Shown: piece after piece, positions 24,401 to 33,800 of the stretch
Layout of the letters: every line of letters starts with the position of its first letter
Position numbering within the stretch: position 1 is the first letter of the stretch
Assembly (NCBI GenBank): GCA_036874045.1
Contig: JAZBRI010000004.1
Coordinates: 3,720,001 to 3,784,000, forward strand
Direction: 5' to 3'
Source of the DNA: Cymodocea nodosa
Taxonomy: Eukaryota; Streptophyta; Magnoliopsida; Alismatales; Cymodoceaceae
DNA length: 64,000 bases
Position numbers and translations under genes: made by a program
The notes under the pieces: model-generated
The model's database searches: none
The model's input: the letters and a program-made list of their open reading frames with translations, nothing else
What the model was told of the DNA's origin: nothing

Positions 24401-27400
24401 CACACTATGAAATTATGAGAAAGGATAATTGAACAAAAAGTAAGGCATGTAGCTAAAATCACAGGAAATCAATTTTCATTTATGTTGAGTAAGTTAACAA
24501 TAAAGGTTAATCATTTACTTAGACAACAAATAGAAGATTTATGAGTTAAGAAAAGGGCCTTCATATGGTTTTCATTGATTTAGAAAAATTTTATAATAGA
24601 ATACCTAGAAATCTATTATAGTGGGTATTAGGAAAAAGAATACCTATAGAATAAATTTATATTATAAAAAACATGCATTAAAGAGCAATTACTAATGTTA
24701 AAACTATAGAAAGAGAAAATAGGAAATTTACACCAATCTAAGTTTCCCTCCTCCCTTTTTAGATCTCACACTTACAAACTCTCAAAATCCAAGCTTTGAG
24801 ATGGATGAAATAACTGAAGAAATTCAATGAGAAATACCTTAGTGTATGCTATTTATTGATGACAATTTTAATTGATGAAAGTAAGTTAGGAATTAGATCT
24901 AAACTAGAGATATGGGAGATAGTTTAAGTTCAAAGGGTTTAGATTGGGTAGATCAAAATTGAATATATGGAATATAAGTTCAATAAAAATAGGAATAATG
25001 ATGAAAGCATATATTTAAATGGCCATGAGTTTCATAAAGTAAGAATTTTAAATACTTGGGATTTATAATAAGTAACAATAGTGAAATTCTAGAGGATGTC
25101 ATTCATAAAATTAAAGTAAGATGGATGAAGTAGAGAAATGCTTTCAAAATATTGGGTAATAGGAGGGTACTCTTAAAATGAAAAGGAAAATTCTATAAAC
25201 TATTATTCACCTAGCTATATTGTATGACTCAAAATGCTAAGCTATAAAGCATGACCATACACAAAAAGTTACTATTGCTATGATGAATATGCTTAGATGG
25301 AAAGTGGTAACAATACAAGGGATAAGATAAAAAATGATTTTATTAGGAATAGAATAGGAATTGCACCTATCATTAAAAAACTAAGGAACACACCAGTTAG
25401 AAAAGGAGAATTAACTAGTGCAGAATAAATTAAAAGAAGTAGAGGTAAGCCTAAAATTACTTGATTAAAAATTCTAAGAAAATATTTAAATTTATGTAAC
25501 TTAACTAAAAACTTGACCATAAATAGAAATACATTGAAGAAAATGATTCATGTGGTTGACCCCGTGTGGCAAGATTATGGTTTGAATTGTTGTTGTTGAA
25601 AATTAAGAGGATGGATCTCGTTACAGGCTGATAAGGTACATCCTGTCAGAAGAATTTCCAGAATGGTAAATCCAAAAAAGGGAAAAAAAGATACAAAGGC
25701 ATGGCCTCCTCACTAAAGCAATATCTTGACACAACTTTCCCATAAGACACTCAACATTTCCACCATCTCATTCTCAGAACAGGATGCACCATTGGAAACA
25801 ATGTCATTCCTGGTCCGAATGGTCTAGCACACAGCAAGAACCAAAAGAAGAAGCTTATGTTTGGCCACAAAGAGTTTCTCCTGCAGGAACATGGAAGTTT
25901 CCTGAAGAAACAGGGAGATAGAAGCTTATGCCAAGCCATATTTCACTACAAGAGACGTGAGTAATTCCCAGATCCTCCTACCGACTCCACAAGTAAAAAA
26001 AGATGCTCAACATTTTCCTCCCCACAATTGCAAAGGCTGCATGTGGCATTGGTGGAATCCATTGGCTTCCATATTTCTTAGTAATTAGCTTCTTCTGACA
26101 GAGAAGCCACATGAAAGCCTTCACCTTCATGGGAGATTTAGCCTACCAAACAACTTTGAAATGCTCCCAGTTCTTGCCAAGAGAACCAAACAGATTCTTG
26201 GTCTTCATTATTCTTATTAGGCTTTAAACAATTGAAAGACCAAGGTCTACTAATCATGAATCATTTGTTTTGTCTTTTTCTATTTTATTTGGTCATTTAA
26301 AGTGATTATTCTGCATTTAATACAATAACCTACAAAGATAAACTGTTCTCTGGTTCTGAGTAAAATAAGCTAGGAAAGCTTAAACTGCAACACCTAAAAG
26401 GATAGAAAACTTTAATTTGCGGACTGGCCTTACTGGATGATGCTAGATACAGGTAACAAATGGTAAAAATAATATGGCAATCACCTGATACACGGCTGTG
26501 ACGTCCAGAAAACCTATCATCAGCATAAGCAGACCTACCTCCTGGGCCACTGTAGTCATAATCGTACCTGCCAATATACTACCAATTATATCACTATAGC
26601 TTGTAAAATAACGTGTAACCTAGTAAAAGTTGTTAGAAATACAAAAGAATATGTTTTATGTGCTAAGGTAGAAGATGAACAGGCTAAACCAGGCTATCGA
26701 CAAAAATATGCCCAGTACATCAACCGACGTAACTAAGGTCTTTATTCCTTATCTTGACTTGAAGTTGAATTTGTTATATTTGTTATGAACTTATTTGTTA
26801 TATTTGATTGGCCACCCACGTGAATGCAATGCGCTAGTACCAATATTTTGTTATGGAAATCAGTACTCCGTTTCTTGTTTTATTGGAATTATCCAGAAAT
26901 CTGATTGAAATAGAGAAGAAAAAACCGAAATTTTAACTTTGTTTTCCAATTTAGAAAATGGACCTACAGCATCGAAGCATCACCAATATAATACTAGATA
27001 TCTTCGACATGGGCAAAGAAGTTAGAATACATGAAAGGCTACAAACAACTCACCGCCTATCGTCTCCGAAACCACCCCTTGGACTTCCTCTTCGCCTATC
27101 ATACCCCCCATCATCTCTCCTCGATCTCTTTGCCCCAAAGGGCGGTGGTGACCTCCTCGGTGGCGATCTGCGTATGTCCCTATGTGAGTACGGCGGACTG
27201 GGACTGCTCCTTCTACGATAATCCCTATCCCTCTCGCCCCTAGCAGCTCCCGTCGGTGGCGGAGGCGGCGATCGTTCTCTCCTATTCGGTGGCCGCTCGG
27301 CATCTCTATCGTCCCTCCTCTCTCTCGAGTCCCTCTCCCTCCTTCTCGGGGGTGGAGGAGGAGGGGAGCCGTCGAGATCATTTTCGTGGTTCTCCAGACC

Positions 27401-27460
27401 GCGGTTCTGCTGCCGGGAGTCGAGGGCATCTGAAGCGGCGACATCCATCACGTCTGCCAT
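15424..27460 (-). CDS. SE: SERRATE, zinc-finger RNA effector (ARS2 family)
   Basis: Twelve exons join in frame to 710 codons (Arabidopsis SE has 720): 27,460-27,054; 26,567-26,485; 22,998-22,947; 21,948-21,874; 21,723-21,649; 21,559-21,512; 21,396-21,328; 21,248-20,448; 20,348-20,300; 19,990-19,755; 19,619-19,443; 15,484-15,424. All borders are GT-AG and every phase agrees. Exon 1 encodes the MADV start and an Arg/Pro/Ser-rich region with RRxSPP-like repeats (residues 1-136). Exons 4-8 give the helical ARS2 core ('MSYKQFIQELEDDISP', 'YISTQKRTFFEAHKEEEW'). Near residues 490-517 is the C2H2-type finger ('YGCGAKGCTKLFHAAEF' then 'HKHLRLKHP'). The C-terminus is 'YQDLDAPEDEVTVIDYRSL'. SE works in the nucleus with DCL1, HYL1 and the cap-binding complex in microRNA processing and splicing. 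Introns 2 (3.5 kb) and 11 (4.0 kb) contain transposon pieces. The coding sequence looks intact. Confidence 0.97.
16233..16909. repeat. C-rich block between 65-bp direct repeats in SERRATE intron 11
   Basis: About 65 bp around 'aaggttgtaaat' and 'tttgaattcaagg' occurs at 16,233-16,300 and again, diverged, at 16,847-16,909. Between them lies a C-rich segment (16,340-16,715) of about 375 bp with loosely repeated 'caatcacccacca', 'aagttcagcc' and 'atgaatcaac' words, unlike its AT-rich surroundings. The many overlapping reading frames through it are Pro/Ser-rich artefacts of composition. Confidence 0.75.
16428..16448 (-). promoter_or_regulatory. Canonical four-tract G-quadruplex motif in the SERRATE transcript strand
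   Basis: On the minus strand, the SERRATE coding direction, the sequence has four G tracts of at least three with loops of 2, 1 and 3 bases: G6-AT-G3-T-G3-CGT-G3. It lies in intron 11, about 3 kb after exon 11, and would be present in the pre-mRNA. Folding and any role are inference. Confidence 0.7.
16950..18545 (+). mobile_element. Ty1/copia fragment G (protease to integrase) in SERRATE intron 11
   Basis: The plus strand carries a protease-like 'DDSWIIDTNTSPHM' block (17,060-17,105), integrase remnants (17,780-18,200) and the integrase C-terminal block 'LINRMSSTPLGGEVP' to 'KFSPQSIKCICW' (18,260-18,450). It fades out near 'atggatgtcacc' at about 18,510. No LTR, gag, RT or RNase H is seen. 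It is decayed, and antisense to SERRATE. Confidence 0.78.
17312..17766. repeat. 227-bp tandem duplication inside copia fragment G
   Basis: 17,312-17,539 and 17,540-17,766 match closely at a constant offset of 227 bp, both ending in 'caagctcttccataggtct'. A third, partial echo follows to about 17,810. The duplication happened within the fragment. Confidence 0.9.
18546..19442. other. Rest of SERRATE intron 11, no feature seen
   Basis: AT-rich sequence with homopolymer runs. I find no exon, LTR or transposon domain. It ends at the GTGGGT donor of exon 11. Confidence 0.5.
22261..22283. repeat. (TA)n microsatellite in SERRATE intron 3
   Basis: A run of alternating T and A of a little over 20 bases. 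Otherwise intron 3 (21,949-22,946) shows nothing recognisable. Confidence 0.8.
23390..23760 (-). mobile_element. L1-type LINE fragment with zinc-binding RT domain (zf-RVT), SERRATE intron 2
   Basis: The minus strand encodes 'KKVGTFAWKLLQDVNI' and 'SIESAGHLLFSCPRISSWW', the wording of the zinc-binding region that follows L1 reverse transcriptase in plants ('..F.WKLL..' to 'E...HLLFSC....WW'). No RT core or tail is present. The limits are approximate. A piece of the same kind lies at 25,612-26,260, so an RTE insertion may have landed among L1 remnants. Confidence 0.6.
23648..23832. repeat. Direct repeat of about 36 bp at the start of the RTE insertion
   Basis: 'caccaatcctgtattgtata' followed by 'gatgcctcct' at 23,648 recurs, diverged, at 23,795 ('caccaatcctatattgcata' and 'gatgcctcct'). 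The second copy directly abuts the RTE-like LINE. Part of it ('aatttacaccaatc') appears once more at about 24,728 inside the LINE. Confidence 0.75.
23833..25603 (+). mobile_element. RTE-clade LINE, 5'-truncated, in SERRATE intron 2
   Basis: The plus strand encodes the run-up to and the core of an RTE-type reverse transcriptase: 'NQAYKELYDSLNTKKGDNRIY', 'VKCIKDEDDRALIKENEIN', 'KTIGSNGIPIKVWK' (23,860-24,330). In degraded frames follow a 'FIDLEKFYNR' block (about 24,570), a 'MLFIDDNF' active-site-like block (about 24,850) where the usual motif is FADD, and a 'GRGKPKIT' block near 25,440. It ends in 'gaattgttgttgttg', the TTG-repeat tail seen on plant RTE elements. No endonuclease is present. 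Several stops and shifts are visible, and a small foreign stretch lies at 24,738-24,803. Antisense to SERRATE. Confidence 0.78.
24738..24803 (-). repeat. 66-bp sliver of family X inside the RTE LINE
   Basis: 'gtttccctcctccctttttagatctcaca' and 'atccaagctttga' match 6,312-6,371, the part of family X between its pyrimidine tract and its 5' LTR. The LINE reading resumes right after it with 'gatggatgaaat'. The other RTE copy, at 45,735-45,800, has ordinary LINE sequence at this place. Confidence 0.7.
25612..26260 (-). mobile_element. L1-type LINE fragment (zf-RVT region), SERRATE intron 2
   Basis: The minus strand reads 'SPMKVKAFMWLLCQKKLITK', the conserved start of the zinc-binding domain of plant L1 RT, followed by a degraded Cys-rich part and tail. 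There is no intact frame. It starts directly after the RTE tail at 25,603, which suggests that the RTE element inserted next to or into it. Confidence 0.65.
26261..27053. other. SERRATE intron 2 end, exon 2 and intron 1; nothing further seen
   Basis: Apart from exon 2 (26,567-26,485) this stretch is AT-rich intron. No transposon domain or additional exon was found. Confidence 0.5.
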
Positions 27461-30400
27461 GGCCGTCCGGTTGTTGAAATCGTGGCGACCTTGAGATTGG
27501 GAAGCTGAGGATAAAGGGTTTTCAGTTCCTTCGGACGGTTTGGGTTAAAAAAGGGAGGCGAACGCCGAACGACCTCAATGTCGGCGTAAGCCTACTATTA
27601 AGTCCGCTTTCGCTTTCGGGTATGCAAACTTCGTTATGTGATTAATTGCTGTTAAGGATTTCTTTTTTTATAAAACTCCTGGTCTATTTACAAAACAATG
27701 ACATAACATGATAGAAATTACAAATCAGAGAATTAGCTCGCAATTTCATCGAAAACTAACAGAAAAATGTCAGTCCGCAAGACGATCCCGTGGCCGACAA
27801 ACAAAAAAGAAAATAAAGGTACCATAGCTAGTTGACAAGAAGAAATAGAAAGTAAACTCCATCCTTCAAAATTAATCTCACTTATAATGATTGCACCAAA
27901 ATATCGTAGAAATTCACAATAGAAAAATGGCTGCATAGAAAACCTCTGTTCAGAATCTGCATGTATCACCAGAACTGTAAAATCAAAATCTTACTTTATT
28001 CATGTCGATCATCTATAAGAAAAATTATCTATTCATGTTAAAAAGAAAGTATACATTATAATATTAATTTAAATGTAGATCAACAAAAAAGAATAATTAA
28101 TATATTACATAAATAGATTATATATTTTATATGAAAAAAATATATATATAGAATTTTTTTATTTAAGAATTACTTATAATAAATTATAATTTTTATGAAA
28201 AAGTTATTTCATAACTTGCATCTTCTATATAAATAATTAAAATTTTCTTAATATTAATATAAATTGTTAATATATAATATATTATTTATAATTTTTTTAA
28301 AAAAAAAAATATTTCATATTTAAAATATAATATTTGATAATTTTAAAAAAAATAATTAATATATTTTTAATCATTTCCTACAAATACTTTAAAATTCTTA
28401 TTATTTTTCAATGTACATAAATAACGTTTTATTTACTATTATTTATTGACATATACAAATAATATTTTATTTCTTTTCATGTTTCACTATTTTTATTTTT
28501 CATAATTTTTTACATCTCTTGTTATTTTATTTTTTGACGAAAAACAGATAAATCTTTTACGTTATCGAAATTCATAAATTTTTCTTTTAATTAAAGCTAA
28601 GTCAGGCATATTGAAATCCATACAAAACATGATATTTCTGAAACCAGATACATGCATAGCAAACAACAAGTAATTTTTTAAGTATAACTGAATTAAATCT
28701 ATTATACCTATTGAAGATATTTCACCACCAATCAATTCACCAATAATATTTCTAATGTAATACGTTCAAAGCTCTGATATACCATTGAAGGACAACTTCA
28801 AGCATTTCTGAAATCAAATTTTTATCACGGATTTAGTGCAGAATATTTACCAACATAAATGTTATCATAGATCGACACGAATCGATTTAAGAAGAACTGT
28901 CCTTATTAAGCTTTCCCTTCGTTCCCTCACTCAACAGCTTCACGTTAACAGATCGATTTAACACAAATTGACACAGGAATGTCAAATCGAAAACAAGTTC
29001 GACATAGGAATACGATTAAGATTTACAGAAAAATGGCTATTTGTTAATGTAAATTGTGGAAAATCATAATAAGAAATCGTGGAAAACGGTCAAGAAGTTT
29101 TGAAGATCATAGAAGCTTTAAAAATGGGGAAATCGTGGAAAACTTGTGATGAACGAAGCTTTCCGACGACGAAATCCTTTTGAAAACTTTTGTTGGTTAT
29201 TGCATCATTTATTTGTCTTGCATATCATACAGAAAAAAGCTCATTAGCAATGTTTTCGTTCGACAATATTTACGGATATAAAATCCATAAAGGTAATTTC
29301 CTAAATAATGTAAGGTTAAGACACCTATCTTTTGTATCCCAACCCAACATTTATGTTATAACGAGGTATTGATGTATCTCACATAAGTTGTCTTTTACGA
29401 AATTTACTAACTATTTACAAGCAGTCATTTCAAACATTGTTTCAAAGCCTAATAAAAGCTTGTGGATATAAAACAATACAAATAAATTTTTAAAAAATAA
29501 AGGCACAATAAATAATTTTTAAGAATTTAAGAATGAACAATAAATCTTAATATAAATGACATTATAAATTTTTATAAAATAATATTGATCTTTAATATGT
29601 AAATACTAAATCTCTACACATATATAGGTCAAAATTAAAATCATCATCCTCGAAAAACCGTGTTTAATAATTTCAATATTCATTTATTTGCTCTAAATAA
29701 CAAAAGTCACGCCATTTGAATTTATAACTTATAATCTTAACTCATTTTCTTTTTCGTTTATCATGGTTACATATTAACCCTATAATAATGGTCATATTCC
29801 AAACTTATCATTTAACAATTAACGTAGATTCGTAAGTTTATCTTCTCCTTTCAAGCTCACATTCTCAGAGAAAAATGAAACACGAACAGTATTTTCTGTT
29901 TACGTAAAACTAATTATGCACATGAAATTTAAACATTTTATTGACTTTTTGTATAAAGGATTTTTATAATTAATAAACCGTGTCTGTAATGTTTTTTTAC
30001 CCTTTTCACGCTGACAGTGCTAAAAGGGGAAAAAACCGAAAAACAATATGAATTCAGAATGGTCCTTCTGTGATTTTCACGTAAATTTAAATAAGCAAAA
30101 CATTTTGGATATTTAATTGATCGCATTCTATTAAGTACTTGATAGAAATAAAACATATCGTCTATGTTTTATATCATCAAGAAAAACACGAATTTTATTA
30201 TTTTGCCTAATTTATTAAAAAACATCCATCTATGGTTTTGAAATTTTTAAATGATTATGTTCCTTTTCTTTATGGAAATTTAGATTATAATCGGTTATGT
30301 ATACCACTTTAAATAGTTTATCGTTATATATTATTGTGAAAATCGACCACGTTGGTGAAAAAAACATTTTAGAAATTTCATCCAACTTTTGGAACCAGCA

Positions 30401-30828
30401 TACATCACAAACAAATTGTTATAATATACTAGAAAAGCATTATTTAGACTAATAATCTTATGAAAGTGCCTATGGAAGATCAATAATATTTGAAAACCAA
30501 TAATATTTTTATAAATCCTAATAAATAGTTTAATTTCACCATATAAAAAAAACATTTATAAAGCATAGGAATATAAATCTTATTATCAAAAATTATATTA
30601 TATCGTTCAGTTGTTGCCGTCGATGATGGAGTTCGATATTCTCATCGTTTCGCCAGAGTTCCTGGTCATCGTCTGATCTGCGAAGAACAAAAGTGGCAGA
30701 CCAACCGAACGGAGGAAGAAGACACAAGAATACGACGACGACAATAGCCATTCAATTACCGCAACCGCGGTGACGGCGATGGTGGTGGTGGGATATGCCT
30801 AATTCCACCAGCCTGCCCTCCGGAAACC
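27461..30828. promoter_or_regulatory. Divergent promoter region between SERRATE and TT9
   Basis: The two genes start head to head 3.37 kb apart. Near each ATG (27,461-27,620 and 30,600-30,828) the sequence is richer in CpG, which fits 5' UTRs and core promoters. The middle, 28,020-28,560 and 29,450-30,580, is extremely AT-rich with long A and T runs. At 28,860-29,180 there is a slightly more GC-rich block with repeated 'aaatcgtggaaaac' words. No gene, LTR pair or transposon domain is recognisable. Confidence 0.55.
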
Positions 30829-30881
30829 ATGTGGTTTTCGTTCTGGAGATCCAGAGATCGTTTTTCACTTGACGAACTTCG
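30829..30881 (+). CDS. TT9: TT9 exon 1, isolated start exon
   Basis: 53 bases encode '[17 protein letters not shown]' plus two bases of the next codon, then a GTACGG donor. The phase fits exon 2 at 39,114, giving '[19 protein letters not shown]', the family's expected second block. The start is chosen because the [12 protein letters not shown] opening is conserved in the family. Confidence 0.93.
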
Positions 30882-33800
30882 GTACGGAAATCTTGATGCC
30901 CCTCCCAATTGGATTCTGTATTCGATTTTGCTCATTGTTTTGAACATTCGACATTGAATTTGGTTGGATATTTGGGCGCGGGGGGTTTGAATTTCCAATT
31001 GGGACGAGGTCGACGGTTGTGGAGAGACGAAAGGACAGCGTCTTGACAAGAGTAAGACAGAGTATTTTTGTTTGTTCAGTCCCTTCACAAACACTCTCAA
31101 AAATGAATTTATAGACGAATACCCGTCATTCCAAAGGAGTCATTATTTAGTGTTGCCGAAGACTGGTAGGTGGTGTAGGTGTACGGTCCACTTCCTTTAA
31201 GGTATGTTTATATGGTCCGCTCTGCACATTTAGACAGTGGATTCAATGGTTTTTTTGGCGACACCCTTTTTTATTGGCGTGTTGACTTCTTCGTTAATGT
31301 TGGAGTCGATAAATTCCAGTCGTATCGGCTTCTAGGTGCCCAAATAGAGGTAAAATGTCGGGAGTATGCTTTGACATCGGTGTTAAATTCGGGTAATGTT
31401 ATTTTCTTCTTCTGCTCAAAAAAATTTCACGTAATGTTATTTATTACGTTTTTTCTCCCATACATCTTTGACCATAATAAAACCTTTTCACTGTTAAGAT
31501 TACGATGGCATGGAAACTTTCTAGGAATCCCCCAATTGTCAAGTTGCTAGGTTCTTTGGCTTTGGTGGGAAGATCATAAACTTTCCGATAAATCATCCTT
31601 CTCATGTTTGCACATTTCTCGGCTAAACAATCTACAATGTTACCGTCTTCCTCGTAAATGTAAGCCAATGAGTGCATTGTCTAATCAGATCAATGAGATG
31701 ATCTCAAAATGTGAGTGCTTGCTAGTGTTTGCATTTGCCTTCCTTGATTATGGGGGTGCTTGTACTCATGGAATATGGCAGAAAGGAAAGAGATGGATAC
31801 TTTCTATTACATTCCTGATGTTTGTGCTTCTAGTAAGTGATGAAAGGTAATTTCATCACTTTTTGTGGTATAAAAGGAAAACATTTGCAAATTTTCTCCC
31901 CCCACCCTTGGAAATCTGACGAAATCTCGTGACCTCCCCAGATTGCCTGACTCCTGACATCCTAAATCTCACATCAAAGTTGTGCCTATATTGCTGTTCT
32001 CATGCCAAATCAAAAATCTCGCCAGTCTCACACTGAAAAGTCTTTTAACTTTGTCCCTTCAAAATTTTTCAATAGAAGATCAACACAATGTGTTATAGAT
32101 AGTATCCAAATAATGGGGTACTTCTCCATTATCTTTTTCCTAGCTTCCTTGAAGTTAACATTATTGTTCGTCACCTCCTATACAACATTTGATGATCCAA
32201 CTTCCTTGATAACGTCAAATATTAATTTACACAAATACTTGTAGTCTCTAACATTTTTGATGCACCAATAGGTTTCAAGAAAATAGCTCATCCCTTACGG
32301 TAGACCATGTTGTTGATGATCTACTTTCTCATAGCAGATGTCCATACATTATACATAATGGTGACAACATACATGGATCACTGCTTTCTTAAAACATCAA
32401 AGTAACTATTGATACACTGAAAATCACTAATATTCTCTGAAAATCAGTAATATTCTCTAATATATTCACTAATATTCATTAAAATTTAAAACATAATATT
32501 AATATCTTTGGTCTGTTTTAAAATGAAAGAAATGAGATGAGAAGAGAATCCACTTTAAGATAGAGTTATAGAAGAGACATCAAAGTTGATTTAATGGCTT
32601 CTCCTAAGAAAAACACCTTCAAAGTGTAGATCAAGGGCCTTCTATTTCATTTAGACATGAACATCTACCCAATTCAAGTGGAAATTAAGTGGATTGAAGA
32701 AGAGAAAATATGTGAAAATCACTTGAAACTTATCAATTCCACCAGCTGTTGGCAAATCCTAGGGATCAACCAATATGTGGATTTGAGTCTGACTTGTGAT
32801 TCAATATTGGCCAATCTAATGGTTTTTTGAGAATAGACTTGATTATTAGATTGGGCAGCCAAAATTCTGATCTGGATTATTGAAAAATCATTGATCTAGA
32901 TTGTTTGGAAAATTATACTTTCAACTATTATCTTCTATCTCAAAGGGTCCATTTGTATACTTAGAAAGTAACATAAAAGAAAGTGTCAGAAAGTTCGGAA
33001 AATAACGGAAAAAAAATTACAGAAAGTCGCTTGAAAATTATAGTATTTGTGCATTGGCTAGAAAGTGATAGAAATGTTCAGAAAGTAAAAAAGTAATAGA
33101 ATGTAATAAAATATGAATGATTAATATAAAAATATTTGTATATATCTTAAATTTATGGAAAAATTAAAAATGTTTACATTCTTCATAATAGTACATTATA
33201 CATTACAAAGTTAAATTTATAATATATAAATTTAACAAATTATAAAAATTTATTATTATTATAATTATTCATTAATTATTATTATTTCATCTTTTTTTTA
33301 TTTACAAATTTAACAAATTACATTTTCTTTTTTTTTCCTCTTCTTCCTTTTTCCCTCACTTTTTGTCACTTTTGGACCTTTAGCTTGAAAAGAGAACGAC
33401 TCTACTTTTTTTTTGCAAAACTTTTTCTAGAAAGTGACAAACTTTCTGTTACTTTTTACTAGACACAAATACATTATATTTTTTTACCGCTTTCCCTTAC
33501 TTTCTTTTCCACCATTTTCTCTTGTGCACAAATCCCCTTAAAGGGTGTAAACATGGCAATGTCTTGAGAGCAATGACGATTAAGGCTAAGAGAGGATTAA
33601 GAAAAAGAAGTAAATTTTCTATTAACAAATGTCATATAAATACATAAGCTTAAATGGGTAAACGAATCTACAGAATCCATTTACAATACTTTCACACCCC
33701 CCTGCTAGTTGGGGAATAGAGTTATACATTCCCAGCTTGGAACATAGAAAAGCAAAGGTACTAGGAGTAAGGGCTTTGATAAAAATATTCGCAACATGTT

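Noticed and set aside
27022-27477. Frames of 70-140 codons opposite or out of phase with SERRATE exon 1
   Set aside because: Shadows of the Arg/Pro-rich SERRATE N-terminus, whose frame joins eleven further exons.
30756-31100. 114-codon minus-strand frame over the TT9 start
   Set aside because: It is antisense to exon 1 and to the CpG-rich promoter-proximal DNA. The plus strand has the conserved [12 protein letters not shown] start with the correct splice phase.
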